Origin: Corynebacterium aurimucosum ATCC 700975
Lineage (GTDB): Bacteria > Actinomycetota > Actinomycetes > Mycobacteriales > Mycobacteriaceae
NCBI RefSeq assembly: GCF_007672725.1
Contig: NZ_VDTC01000002.1
Span: 62,001 to 126,000 of the forward strand
Direction of reading: 5' to 3'
DNA length: 64,000 nt
Shown: positions 53,593 to 61,762 of the stretch, piece by piece
Numbering within the stretch: position 1 is the stretch's first letter
Layout of the letters: the number at the start of each line of letters is the position of its first letter
Translations under genes and position numbers: made by a program
The notes under the pieces: model-generated
The model's database searches: none
The model's input: the letters and a program-made list of their open reading frames with translations, nothing else
What the model was told of the DNA's origin: nothing

Positions 53593-54364
53593 GGATCCTC
53601 TCCTTGGTGTCTTCGGAGCTCTGTGTTCCTTCTACGCCCTGTGATTCCTCCACCGCGGCGTTGGCACGGCGAACCATCCAGACGGTCAAGATGGTGACGA
53701 TGCCGGTGAGCGGCCACCCCATGAGGATGCGAACGATGCCGAGGGTGGTGGTGGCATCGGCGTCGTAAAGCGCGCGCTGCACCACGAAACGGGCGATGAA
53801 GACCGCGGCCCAACCCGCCGTTGCCAAGGCATAGGCTCGCCGTGCCTTCGGCACGATTCGCCACCCCATGCCATCGCCGTTGAGGCCTTTCCACACCACG
53901 CCGACAAGCGGCCAGCGCACGATGATGGAGACAACCGCCACGATAAACAGCACGAGCGACATCCAAATTCCATAAAGGAAGTAGCCCTTGGCGTCTCCTG
54001 TAAACCACGCGATACCAGCGCAGATGGCGACACCCAGCAACCCGGAAAATGCTGGCTGCAACGTCTCTTTGCGCGCCAAACGCCACAGGCTGATGGCCAG
54101 CGCCACACCGAGCGCTGCGGCCAATGCAGGCCCCAGGCCCCACATGTTGTTAACCGGAATGAGCACCAGCACGGGCAGGGTCGCAGACACCAGACCGGTC
54201 AGGCCTCCCATTTGTTCGAGCAGCGACGGTTCTGCCTCAGGCGCTGGAGTCGCTGCTGCAGTCTGTTGTGGTGTCTCAGTATTCGTGGAGTCCATGGAGG
54301 CCTCAGAGGCGGGCGTCGTGCCGTGTTCGGTGGTATCGCGCCCTTCGGGCGTAGGGGTGGTCAC
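53585..54364 (-). CDS. DUF3159 membrane protein
   Basis: About 259 residues: a Thr/Ala/Glu-rich N-terminus, then six or so membrane helices (GLVSATLPVLVLIPV, LGPALAAALGVALAISLWRL, FSGLLGVAICAGIAWFTGD, GIWMSLVLFIVAVVSIIVRW, ATAGWAAVFIARFVVQRAL, WPLTGIVTILTVWMVRRA). The pattern matches DUF3159, conserved next to DUF3710 in actinobacteria; function unknown. Start uncertain: GTG at 54364 (VTTPTPEG) is preceded by AAAGGA at some distance, TTG three codons upstream and ATG at 54298 are alternatives. It overlaps the methyltransferase gene by eight bases. Confidence 0.82.
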   Translation of the reverse strand: MTTPTPEGRDTTEHGTTPASEASMDSTNTETPQQTAAATPAPEAEPSLLEQMGGLTGLVSATLPVLVLIPVNNMWGLGPALAAALGVALAISLWRLARKETLQPAFSGLLGVAICAGIAWFTGDAKGYFLYGIWMSLVLFIVAVVSIIVRWPLVGVVWKGLNGDGMGWRIVPKARRAYALATAGWAAVFIARFVVQRALYDADATTTLGIVRILMGWPLTGIVTILTVWMVRRANAAVEESQGVEGTQSSEDTKERIHD

Positions 54365-54425
54365 GAGTTTCAACAATCCTTTTCGGTAATAGCCGTGAGG
54401 GTCACGGCCAATGGCATAGGGCGCG

Positions 54426-55382
54426 CTACTTGTTCTCGTGGTCGTCGAGATTGCGCAATTGTTCGCGAGCCTCGGCCTCCGCGCCGCTTTCGGCGCCCGC
54501 GGCATTATCCGCCGGCGCGGAGTTTTGAGCGCTGGATGGTTGCGCTGCCTGTTGCTGGCGCTCCTGAAGCGCCTGCTGGACTTGCTCAGCGAGCTGCTGC
54601 GGCAGCATCACGGGAAGTGAACTTCCGGCAAGAATCGGCTGCTCGCCGCGATAGATAAAGGTGCGCGCGACGACTTCGCGTCCTAGCTGCGCTAGCTCCT
54701 CTTCCTTGCCCGCAGGAGCTGCCAAGGTCAAACGGTACATCCACCGCGGCCCTTCCACACCAATGATTCGGATCCCGCCCTTATCACTGGTGCCGACGAT
54801 TTCAGAACCCCAAGGACCATCCTCCGGATGCGCTGTAAACCCATCTGCTTCCAAACCCTTGACGATGTCCTTGGCAGATTCCGCCCACTGCCCCGGCGTG
54901 CGCGGCGCGGCGAAGGCCACGGGCGTCATGCGTCCGTGCGGCGTAAGAATGTGGAGCATACGAGGGCCGTCTGGGCCCATTTCCACCTGAACCTGCGAGC
55001 CCTTCGGCAGCGGGATGCGCATCGAGCCAAGGTCCAAAAGGCCGACGGAGAAGTCCTCGAAGTTGAACTCGGCGATATCCACGTTGTCGCCGTCGTAGGG
55101 GCCCATCTCACCGTTGATGGCGTCGTGCGCCACGGCTTTTACCCCGGCAGCACCTTCGACGTCATCCTGATCCTCGCGGACCAGCCCTGCACTGGCTTGT
55201 ACAGGCCCCTCAGCGGTCGAACTTTCTCCGGCCTCCGTTGCCAAGCTCTCCGCCGACGCTGGTTCGGCCGTTGCTTCTTTTACTTCTTTGTCCGCGGCAT
55301 CAGTGCGGACGGTGGTGTTCTTGTCCTGGCTTTCGTCCTTGCCAGCATCCTTCTTCTTTTTGCCAAAGGGCCACATCGCCAT
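54426..55382 (-). CDS. DUF3710 protein
   Basis: 318 residues. The N-terminal 75 residues are charged and low complexity (MAMWPFGKKKKDAGKDESQD). The DUF3710 domain follows: FNFEDFSVGLLDLGSMRIPL, GPRMLHILTPHGRMTPVAFA and GIRIIGVEGPRWMYRLTLAA, with EVVARTFIYRGEQPILAGSS. The C-terminus is Gln/Ala-rich (QQALQERQQQAAQ). No catalytic motif or membrane helix is visible and the function is unknown. The conserved pairing with DUF3159 and dut suggests an operon. Confidence 0.88.
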   Translation of the reverse strand: MAMWPFGKKKKDAGKDESQDKNTTVRTDAADKEVKEATAEPASAESLATEAGESSTAEGPVQASAGLVREDQDDVEGAAGVKAVAHDAINGEMGPYDGDNVDIAEFNFEDFSVGLLDLGSMRIPLPKGSQVQVEMGPDGPRMLHILTPHGRMTPVAFAAPRTPGQWAESAKDIVKGLEADGFTAHPEDGPWGSEIVGTSDKGGIRIIGVEGPRWMYRLTLAAPAGKEEELAQLGREVVARTFIYRGEQPILAGSSLPVMLPQQLAEQVQQALQERQQQAAQPSSAQNSAPADNAAGAESGAEAEAREQLRNLDDHENK

Positions 55383-55493
55383 GGTTTTGCGCCTTCCTCA
55401 TTCTGTGTCTTGTGCCGGATAACTTGTGTTTGTCGGATGTGGGGTTGCTCGGTATGGCCCGCGCACGCGCAGGCTTTGCCGCAAGCAACTGAT

Positions 55494-55970
55494 TCAGTTG
55501 ACGCCAGTGGATCCGTACCCGCCGTCGCCGCGAGCGGTGTCATCGAGTTCCTCGACTTCGCGGAAGCCCACGAGCTCCACTCGTTGGACAACAAGCTGGG
55601 CAATTCGCATCCCGCGCTCGACCTCAAAGGTCTTATCGGGATCGTGATTAATAAGGCACACCTTAATCTCACCGCGATACTCCGCATCGATGGTGCCCGG
55701 CGTGTTGACCACGGAAATCCCGTGCTTGGCCGCCAAGCCCGAACGCGGGTGGACCAAACCTACCGTGCCGATTGGCAAGGCAAGAGCAATGCCAGTGCCG
55801 ACGAGCGCGCGCTCTCCGGGGCGCAGAGTAGCGTCATGCGCGGCGTAGAGATCCGCGCCAGCATCGCCACGATGGGCTCGCTGCGGCAGCGGAAGCTCCT
55901 TATCAAGGCGCTTGATCTGAATGTCTCCGAATGGACTTACCGGATCTACAAGGGGGTGTTGCTCATTCAC
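55494..55970 (-). CDS. dut: dUTP diphosphatase
   Basis: 158-residue trimeric dUTPase that keeps uracil out of DNA and supplies dUMP. The five motifs are visible: [12 protein letters not shown] (1), [12 protein letters not shown] (2), [15 protein letters not shown] (3), [11 protein letters not shown] (4) and [13 protein letters not shown] (5, ending two residues before the C-terminus). Start is GTG at 55970. It diverges from the DUF3093 gene and lies upstream of DUF3710 with a 111-base gap. Confidence 0.97.
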   Translation of the reverse strand: MNEQHPLVDPVSPFGDIQIKRLDKELPLPQRAHRGDAGADLYAAHDATLRPGERALVGTGIALALPIGTVGLVHPRSGLAAKHGISVVNTPGTIDAEYRGEIKVCLINHDPDKTFEVERGMRIAQLVVQRVELVGFREVEELDDTARGDGGYGSTGVN

Positions 55971-56102
55971 GCGGCCCAGCCTACCTTGTCCTCACCATCC
56001 CCTACCCCGAGGGATGGAGCTTTGTGCCGCGTCTACCGCGGTTACCCGGCACCTTTGGTTGCGTTGGGTTCTGCCCTTCCCCGACGACTAGACTCAGAGG
56101 TC

Positions 56103-56630
56103 ATGACTTCGAATTCATCGCCTGTTTCCCCCACAGCGTCTGCTGAATCCCCCGTCATCCTCTATCGCGAGCGCCAATGGGTGCCGTGGTACTGGTGGTT
56201 CATGGCTGCGTTCGTCGTGGCGATTTCCACGGCCACGGTCAGCCTCAACCGCGGCATCATGTGGGTCATTATTCCCGCCATTCTGCTTAGCGCCATCGCC
56301 GTGTGGGTGCTAGTGACGTGGTCCAACACAGTAGTTCAAGTGGAGCAGGATGCCGATGGCACCCGGTGGCTCACCGTGAAGGACGCACAGCTGCCTAGCG
56401 ATGTTGTCTCCCGCAGTACCGCGGTGCCGGCCACCGCGCGGCGTAATGCGCTGGGACCACAGCTCGATCCGGCTGCCTTCCTTGTCACGCATGGCTGGGT
56501 TCCTGAGCACGTCATGCTCGTCCTCGACGACCCAGAGGATCCCACCCCCTATTGGCTCATCGGCTCCACCAACCCCGAAAAGCTCCTCGCGGCTTTCCTT
56601 CCAGAACAGGCAGCAGCCTCCGAGGGCTAA
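56103..56630 (+). CDS. DUF3093 membrane protein
   Basis: 175 residues with two N-terminal membrane helices (WYWWFMAAFVVAISTATVSL and MWVIIPAILLSAIAVWVLVT) and a cytoplasmic C-terminal domain carrying DAAFLVTHGW-like (LDPAAFLVTHGWVPEHVMLV) and the typical PEDPTPYWLIGSTNPEKLLA end of DUF3093. The function is unknown. The open frame extends far upstream through dut in antisense, but ATG at 56103, with AGAGG just upstream and TAGACT about ten bases further, is the natural start. It is convergent with DUF4193. Confidence 0.88.
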   Translation: MTSNSSPVSPTASAESPVILYRERQWVPWYWWFMAAFVVAISTATVSLNRGIMWVIIPAILLSAIAVWVLVTWSNTVVQVEQDADGTRWLTVKDAQLPSDVVSRSTAVPATARRNALGPQLDPAAFLVTHGWVPEHVMLVLDDPEDPTPYWLIGSTNPEKLLAAFLPEQAAASEG

Positions 56631-56657
56631 ACATCGCGCGCAGGATGAGCTACTGCG

Positions 56658-56948
56658 CTAGGCGCAGTCCATGCAGACTGGCTGCCCATCCTCTTCGTGG
56701 TCGAGGCGCTTATTGGACTGCACCAGGTAGCACACAGAACAGGTGAATTCGTTTTCTTTACGCGGCACGACGGTGACATTGAGCTCCTCACCAGTCAGGT
56801 CCACTGACGGCGGCTGAAAAGCCTCGACGATTTCACCATCGTCATCCATGCCGTTGTTGTCGTTTTCAGCTGCCTTAAGGCCCTCGAGGGAATCGGTCTC
56901 GAGGTCGTCTTCTGCGCGGCGACGCGGTGCGTCGTAATCGGTGGCCAT
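56658..56948 (-). CDS. DUF4193 protein (small zinc-ribbon-like)
   Basis: 96 residues. The N-terminus MATDYDAPRRRAEDDLETDS and acidic middle are typical of DUF4193. Two CxxC pairs at the C-terminus (FTCSVCYLVQSNKRL and PVCMDCA) suggest a zinc ribbon. Possible roles in transcription or RNA binding are inference. AGGGGCAAG precedes the ATG. Its promoter must lie in the following 343-base gap shared with ppgK. Confidence 0.9.
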   Translation of the reverse strand: MATDYDAPRRRAEDDLETDSLEGLKAAENDNNGMDDDGEIVEAFQPPSVDLTGEELNVTVVPRKENEFTCSVCYLVQSNKRLDHEEDGQPVCMDCA

Positions 56949-57291
56949 AATGCTTGCCCCTGTGAGTCAGATTGATTGGTACGTCTATTTATCGACGGCA
57001 TCCTAAACCACGCAAGCCCCCGTGTCACACTCGCCCCGCGATGGGGGCACCAACCGCCCCACCCCTCTACCCCCTACCCTGCGAATTTTAATAGGATGAG
57101 CTGGGCATTCACCGTTCTTGGAGTGCTGGATATTTTTCTGAGTATCACTCCTCACACCCACCCACAATGCGGTCACTAATACGGGAGCGGCTGCAGTCAC
57201 TAATACGGGAACGGCACAGTGCCGACTCCGCCAGCGATACGAAACTCACACTGTTGCCACATCAACGCCGCGCTCAACATAGACTGTCAGT
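56949..57291 (+). other. Gene-free gap between DUF4193 and ppgK, where suhB would be expected
   Basis: 343 bases without a supported gene. A short open frame at 56976-57179 has no family features and no ribosome-binding site. The gap includes a C-rich stretch (57015-57075) and a direct repeat (57172-57210). In C. glutamicum and Mycobacterium an inositol monophosphatase gene (suhB) is found here (from memory); it is absent in this window. Confidence 0.6.
57172..57210 (+). repeat. Direct repeat upstream of ppgK
   Basis: GTCACTAATACGGGA occurs at 57172-57186 and 57196-57210, 24 bases apart, and the similarity continues (G/A then CGGC). It could be a regulator-binding pair for ppgK or DUF4193, or a scar. 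Confidence 0.85.
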
Positions 57292-58089
57292 ATGACCGCG
57301 CAAGAAGCACAGCACCAGGACACGACATTGAGCCTTGAGCACCAGGGCCATTCCTTTGGCATTGATGTTGGGGGCTCCGGCATTAAGGGCGCCGAGGTAG
57401 ACCTCGCGACAGGCGAGTTCGTCGGTGACCGTCTGAAGATCGCTACTCCCCAGCCCGCTACGCCGGAAGCCGTAGCAAAGGTAATTGCCCAAATCGTCGC
57501 CGAAAAAGGCTGGGACGGCCCCGTCGGAATCACGATGCCTGCTGTGGTGAAAGGCCAAGTGATTCGCAGCGCGGCGAATATTGACAAGTCTTGGATTGGC
57601 GTAGATGCGCAGAATTTGTTGAGCCAATACCTCGACGCGCCCTTCACCGTGCTTAACGACGCCGACGCGGCCGGCCTCGCCGAAGTGGCCTACGGTGATG
57701 ACATTGCGCGTTCGGGCCCCGTCATCTTCCTGACCCTGGGCACGGGCATCGGCTCCGCATTCCTTCTGGACGGCCAGCTTTTCCCCAATACGGAGATTGG
57801 CCACCTTATCGTTGGTGAGAAGGAAGCAGAGCACCAGGCATCGTCCGCGGTCAAGGAACGTGAAGGTCTCAAGTCCAAGCAGTGGGCAAAGCGCGTCAAC
57901 CGCGTACTCCACGAGTATGAAGCGCTGTTTAACCCTTCAGCCTTTGTGATCGGTGGCGGAATCTCCCGCAAGTTCGACAAGTGGGGCGAGCACCTCAAAA
58001 TTGAAACACCGGTCGTTGCTGCTCAGCTCCGCAATCGCGCGGGCATCGTGGGCGCGGCAATGGCGGCAAAGGAAGGAATTCGCCCCTAA
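57292..58089 (+). CDS. ppgK: Polyphosphate glucokinase
   Basis: 265-residue ROK-family kinase phosphorylating glucose with polyphosphate or ATP. It has the phosphate loop [18 protein letters not shown], the substrate region [18 protein letters not shown], and [20 protein letters not shown] followed by EIGHLIVG. The polyphosphate-specific type (shared with Mycobacterium PpgK) is supported by the [18 protein letters not shown] block. ATG has no good ribosome-binding site; TAGACT lies just upstream, so the transcript may be leaderless or nearly so. sigA follows 201 bases later. Confidence 0.95.
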   Translation: MTAQEAQHQDTTLSLEHQGHSFGIDVGGSGIKGAEVDLATGEFVGDRLKIATPQPATPEAVAKVIAQIVAEKGWDGPVGITMPAVVKGQVIRSAANIDKSWIGVDAQNLLSQYLDAPFTVLNDADAAGLAEVAYGDDIARSGPVIFLTLGTGIGSAFLLDGQLFPNTEIGHLIVGEKEAEHQASSAVKEREGLKSKQWAKRVNRVLHEYEALFNPSAFVIGGGISRKFDKWGEHLKIETPVVAAQLRNRAGIVGAAMAAKEGIRP

Positions 58090-58114
58090 TCTATATCGTC
58101 CCAGCGTTCCCTAG

Positions 58115-58172
58115 TTGACCCCAGTCACCGCCTGTTGACAAAAATGATCTATACTGGGCTGTCGATTATCGA
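58115..58172 (+). promoter_or_regulatory. Promoter-like elements in the sigA upstream region
   Basis: The 201-base gap before sigA has TTGACC (58115-58120), TTGACA (58135-58140), TATACT (58150-58155) and the palindrome TCGATTATCGA (58162-58172). TATACT is a good -10 but neither -35-like hexamer is at the normal 16-18 base spacing. AAAGGG before the GTG at 58291 is the ribosome-binding site. Confidence 0.45.
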
Positions 58173-58290
58173 ATATCCAGCGGCGCGCCTCCCTCGCTCA
58201 TCTCGGAGGCGGGCTAGCATCGGGGACTAGTCGCGACAAACTTGCGCGTCCCCATATTTTCCACTCAGAGAGCAAGTCGAAAGGGCGTAC

Positions 58291-59751
58291 GTGGCAGCCA
58301 CTGATTCTTCAGACCAGGTACTCGGCGAGGACAAGAGCACCTCCGAGACATCTGCACCTGCACAGAAGACCGCCAAGAAGACGGCAAAAAAGACCGCTAA
58401 GAAGACGGCCAAGAAAACCGCGAAAAAGACTGCGAAGAAGACCGCTAAGAAGACGGCCAAGAAAGCAACGAAGAAAACTACTCGCAAGTCCGCCCAGAAG
58501 GCCGCGAAAAAGACGGCCAAGAAGACGGTGCGCAAGTCGGCGGCAAAGAAGGCAACCTCGCCGGAAAGCGCCGAGTCTTCGGAGGACCTCGCAGAGGATC
58601 AGACCGATGAGTTGGACGCCGAGACGCCCGATGACGCCGACATCGACTTCGATCCGGACAACGCGGAGATGGACGAGGACGACGAGTTCGGTGACGACGA
58701 TGACGATTTGGAGGATGAGGACTCCGAGGACGAAGAGGAGGATGGCTCCTCCGTCTGGGATGAGGATGAATCCGCTGCCCTGCGTCAGGCCCGTAAAGAC
58801 GCGGAGCTGACTGCTTCGGCCGACTCTGTCCGCGCCTACCTCAAGCAGATCGGTAAAGTCGCCCTGCTCAACGCCGAGCAGGAGGTCTCCCTGGCTAAGC
58901 GCATCGAGGCAGGCCTCTACGCTCAGTACCGCATGGACGAGATGGAGAAGGCTCGCGCTGAAGGCGACAAGGCCGCCAAGCTCTCCCCCATGGAGAAGCG
59001 CGACATGCGCGCCATCGCTCGTGACGGCCGCAAGGCGAAGAACCACCTCCTCGAGGCAAACCTGCGTCTCGTGGTGTCCTTGGCTAAGCGCTACACGGGC
59101 CGCGGCATGGCCTTCCTGGATCTCATCCAAGAAGGCAACCTGGGTCTAATCCGCGCCGTTGAGAAGTTCGACTACACCAAGGGCTATAAGTTCTCCACTT
59201 ATGCCACCTGGTGGATCCGCCAGGCCATTACTCGCGCCATGGCTGATCAGGCTCGTACCATCCGCATCCCGGTGCACATGGTGGAAGTCATCAACAAGTT
59301 GGGCCGCATTCAGCGCGAGCTGCTGCAGGACTTGGGCCGCGAGCCCACCCCGCTGGAGCTGGCGAAGGAAATGGATATCACCGAAGAGAAGGTGCTGGAG
59401 ATCCAGCAGTATGCTCGTGAGCCCATTTCCCTGGACCAGACCATCGGTGATGAGGGCGACTCCCAGCTCGGTGACTTCATTGAGGATTCCGAAGCGGTCA
59501 TTGCTGTCGACGCTGTGTCCTTTACCTTGCTGCAGGATCAGCTCCAGGACGTGCTCACGACCCTCTCCGAGCGAGAGGCCGGCGTGGTTCGTCTGCGCTT
59601 CGGACTGACCGATGGCATGCCGCGCACTTTAGACGAAATCGGCCAAGTCTACGGCGTTACCCGCGAGCGTATTCGCCAGATCGAGTCCAAGACGATGTCC
59701 AAGCTGCGCCACCCATCACGCTCTCAGGTGTTGCGCGACTACCTAGACTAG
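58291..59751 (+). CDS. sigA: Primary RNA polymerase sigma factor (SigA/RpoD)
   Basis: 486 residues directing RNA polymerase to housekeeping promoters. Residues 26-57 are eight exact KTAK repeats, followed by more Lys-rich sequence to about residue 88 and a strongly acidic stretch (about 90-160). The conserved core begins with region 1.2 ([20 protein letters not shown]), then region 2 ([40 protein letters not shown]), region 3, and region 4.2 ([20 protein letters not shown]) ending in LRDYLD. Start is GTG with AAAGGG upstream. The core is standard; the N-terminal lysine repeats followed by an acidic block are typical of actinobacterial primary sigmas, here very regular. Confidence 0.97.
   Translation: MAATDSSDQVLGEDKSTSETSAPAQKTAKKTAKKTAKKTAKKTAKKTAKKTAKKTAKKATKKTTRKSAQKAAKKTAKKTVRKSAAKKATSPESAESSEDLAEDQTDELDAETPDDADIDFDPDNAEMDEDDEFGDDDDDLEDEDSEDEEEDGSSVWDEDESAALRQARKDAELTASADSVRAYLKQIGKVALLNAEQEVSLAKRIEAGLYAQYRMDEMEKARAEGDKAAKLSPMEKRDMRAIARDGRKAKNHLLEANLRLVVSLAKRYTGRGMAFLDLIQEGNLGLIRAVEKFDYTKGYKFSTYATWWIRQAITRAMADQARTIRIPVHMVEVINKLGRIQRELLQDLGREPTPLELAKEMDITEEKVLEIQQYAREPISLDQTIGDEGDSQLGDFIEDSEAVIAVDAVSFTLLQDQLQDVLTTLSEREAGVVRLRFGLTDGMPRTLDEIGQVYGVTRERIRQIESKTMSKLRHPSRSQVLRDYLD
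58366..58461 (+). repeat. Eight tandem 12-bp units encoding KTAK in sigA
   Basis: Residues 26-57 of SigA are KTAK repeated eight times, encoded by 12-bp units that vary at third codon positions (AAG/AAA, ACG/ACC/ACT, GCC/GCA/GCG/GCT). The synonymous drift shows that the repeat is old and kept at protein level. Confidence 0.93.
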
Positions 59752-59769
59752 GGCGAGCAGAAAGATTTC

Positions 59770-59807
59770 AGCGGCGAGGAGGTTTAACCTTCCTCGCCGC
59801 TTCTTCT
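59770..59807 (+). terminator. Rho-independent terminator of sigA
   Basis: Perfect 11-bp stem AGCGGCGAGGA (59770-59780) with TCCTCGCCGCT (59791-59801), followed by TCTTCT. A palindromic GGTTTAACC sits in the loop. Confidence 0.88.
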
Positions 59808-59838
59808 GTGCTCTGCGCGCTCTATGCGCATTGGATGG

Positions 59839-60261
59839 CTAATAATTTGGCCCCACGACAAAAATCAGTGCCATGGAAACGAAAGGAGCAATGTAGCTCC
59901 AGCCCACGCCAATGAGCATTCCCCACACCGCCATGCCGGTCCCCCTGTGCTCAGGGCGTCGCCCCGATCCGAGAATGAGCGCAGCAACGCCAAGCCCTGC
60001 TGCACACCACCCAGTGATCATGGTAAGCATCGACAGCATGAAGCCAACGGGGCTGATGAGGAGTGTCAGCGCGATGTCGATAAGTGGCGGAACGATAGCC
60101 AAGCCCAGTGCCCATGGGGCGAGCGGGTTCGGAGTGGATGGCCTTTCATAAGGCACCGGCGCATAGGAACCCGCATAGGAATTCGGATAAGCCTGCGGGT
60201 ACGGAGCCTGGTACGGATCCGCTGCGTAGTAGTTTGGTTCCACATAGTCGGGCTGGGTCAT
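59839..60261 (-). CDS. Small membrane protein with Pro/Tyr-rich N-terminus (DUF4190-like)
   Basis: 140 residues. The first 45 are Pro/Tyr/Ala-rich (YVEPNYYAADPYQAPYPQ). Three membrane helices follow (APWALGLAIVPPLIDIALTL, GFMLSMLTMITGWCAAGLGV, GMAVWGMLIGVGWSYIAPFV). The layout resembles DUF4190-type proteins common in actinobacteria, but I do not claim a function. It is convergent with sigA and starts about 120 bases from the dhaM end. Confidence 0.75.
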   Translation of the reverse strand: MTQPDYVEPNYYAADPYQAPYPQAYPNSYAGSYAPVPYERPSTPNPLAPWALGLAIVPPLIDIALTLLISPVGFMLSMLTMITGWCAAGLGVAALILGSGRRPEHRGTGMAVWGMLIGVGWSYIAPFVSMALIFVVGPNY

Positions 60262-60317
60262 GACTTCCCACTTTCGCGAAGACTCGGCTAGGTCACTGCC
60301 CGATATCTTATGCGAAG

Positions 60318-60360
60318 GCAGCGGGCGCAGTCCCCGCGTACGGGGGTCATTGCCCGCTGC
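60318..60360 (-). other. Nested hairpin downstream of dhaM
   Basis: Outer 9-bp stem GCAGCGGGC (60318-60326) with GCCCGCTGC (60352-60360) encloses an inner stem CCCCG (60332-60336) with CGGGG (60341-60345). There is no U-tract on either strand, so it may be an mRNA 3'-end stabiliser or factor-dependent terminator of the dha operon. Confidence 0.5.
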
Positions 60361-60380
60361 TCATCGATTTCCCAGGAGCC

Positions 60381-61091
60381 CTAGCCGTCGAGCCCCAGCT
60401 CTATGCCCGTAGCAATCCGGTCAATGACCTCTTTATCAGCAGCGTCACCGCTGATAGTCACTGAAGCACCCTGGCAAGCACCAAGAGACATCAGCATCAT
60501 TGCAGAGTCTGCTTCCACCTCTTCGCCATCAAAGGAGAGGATAATTTCACCGTCTGCCTCTGCAGCCATTTCCGCGACCTTGGAGGCTGGACGGGCGTGA
60601 AGGCCCGCCTTATCAGCCACGGTCACTGTCAGGGAATATCTATCTGGGTTTGTTTCGGGCTCGTCTTTATCCACTGGATCAGCGGCGGCAGACTGCTTCG
60701 GCACGAAGACCTCGATGGCCCGTTCCGCAGCTCTGACGACGGCCGCAAGGTCATCGCCTTGTTGGGCGGCGGTGGCTGCGGCAACGGCAGCCTCGACTAG
60801 TGGGGCATCCACAAACTGAACTTGTTCTTCATCAAGGAACTCAAGAACAGACTCAACGGTCATCGTGGCCGAGCCCAAGTCCGTGAGGACGACAACGCCG
60901 AGACCTTGGCCGAGGGCATGGCTGATGGCGCCTTCGATGTAGTCGTAGGAAGTTCCGATACCGCCGTCTTCCAAGCCGCCGGCGGGAAGGATGGTCACAT
61001 CAGCGGCCATTTGTCCGGCAAGCTCTGCTAGGCCTTCAGCGAGCTTGGCCGAATGCGATACAAGGACAAGCCCAACGCGCGGTTGTGTCAT
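60381..61091 (-). CDS. dhaM: DhaM phosphotransferase subunit fused to HPr
   Basis: 236 residues with two PTS phosphocarrier domains. Residues 1-130 are the EIIA-Man-like DhaM domain with the phospho-histidine His13 in VLVSHSAKLAEG and the block DLGSATMTVESVLEFL. After an acidic linker, residues 151-236 are an HPr domain with phospho-histidine His165 in KAGLHARPASKVAEMAAE. The EI domain found in E. coli DhaM is absent. DhaM passes phosphate from PEP through EI and HPr to the ADP bound on DhaL. It is the last gene of dhaK-dhaL-dhaM, three bases after dhaL. Confidence 0.93.
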   Translation of the reverse strand: MTQPRVGLVLVSHSAKLAEGLAELAGQMAADVTILPAGGLEDGGIGTSYDYIEGAISHALGQGLGVVVLTDLGSATMTVESVLEFLDEEQVQFVDAPLVEAAVAAATAAQQGDDLAAVVRAAERAIEVFVPKQSAAADPVDKDEPETNPDRYSLTVTVADKAGLHARPASKVAEMAAEADGEIILSFDGEEVEADSAMMLMSLGACQGASVTISGDAADKEVIDRIATGIELGLDG

Positions 61092-61094
61092 GTT

Positions 61095-61760
61095 TTATGC
61101 CTCCTTCGTTGAAGTCTCGGCAGCGTCGGCAGCCGCGGCCAGGAACAGAGCCGAGGACGTAGCACCCGGATCCTTGTGCCCAGCAGAGCGCTCCCCAAGA
61201 TAGGAAGCGCGGCCCTTCGTTGCCACCATCGGAATGGTATCCTCCGCGCCGGTTGCTGCGGCGTCAGCAGCCGCGCTCACAACCTCAGCGGGACTCAGCG
61301 CGGCATCCGCCGCTTCACGGGCAGCTCGTGCGGCCGGCGCCCAGGCGTCGACCATCGTCTTCTCCCCTTCCGCGGCCTTGCCGCGCGCAGTAATCCCCTC
61401 AAGCGCAGCCTCGATTAGACCGGCCACCGTGGGCGCATCAATCGCCCCGGAACCGGCAGCCTTAGACGCACGCAAGAAAGCGGTCCCTAGCAACGGCCCG
61501 GAGGCGCCGCCAACGGTGGACATGAGTGTCTTTGCCGTCAGTTTCAGAACATCAGCGACGGTAGAATCCTCTGGGGAAATTTCCGCGCCCATCTTCTCCA
61601 CGACGGCGCGGAAGCCGCGATCGACGTTTTCACCGTGGTCGCTGTCTCCAATGGCGCGGTCAAGCTCGATGAGCTCCTCGCGGTATTCATGCGCAGCTGC
61701 AGCACAATTATTCATCCACGCTAATGCCCAGTCGGTTGAAAGAGTTACATCATTTGTCAT
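61095..61760 (-). CDS. dhaL: Dihydroxyacetone kinase subunit DhaL (ADP-binding)
   Basis: 221 residues, mostly helical, holding ADP/ATP and Mg as the phosphate donor to DhaK. The metal site is LDRAIGDSDHGENVDRGF with Asp34, Asp39 and Asp41. Further blocks are TLMSTVGGASGPLLGTAFL and GRASYLGERSAGHKDPGATS. ATG at 61760 (MTNDVTLSTD) has GGAG upstream and lies directly behind dhaK; the longer in-frame version extends into dhaK. Normal length. Confidence 0.95.
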   Translation of the reverse strand: MTNDVTLSTDWALAWMNNCAAAAHEYREELIELDRAIGDSDHGENVDRGFRAVVEKMGAEISPEDSTVADVLKLTAKTLMSTVGGASGPLLGTAFLRASKAAGSGAIDAPTVAGLIEAALEGITARGKAAEGEKTMVDAWAPAARAAREAADAALSPAEVVSAAADAAATGAEDTIPMVATKGRASYLGERSAGHKDPGATSSALFLAAAADAAETSTKEA

Positions 61761-61762
61761 AG

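Noticed and set aside
54828..56102. Upstream extension of the DUF3093 frame
   Set aside because: The 425 extra codons lie antisense to DUF3710 and dut; the DUF3093 family begins at the ATG at 56103.
56976..57179. Possible 67-residue gene in the DUF4193-ppgK gap
   Set aside because: No ribosome-binding site, no recognisable family and no codon-bias support.
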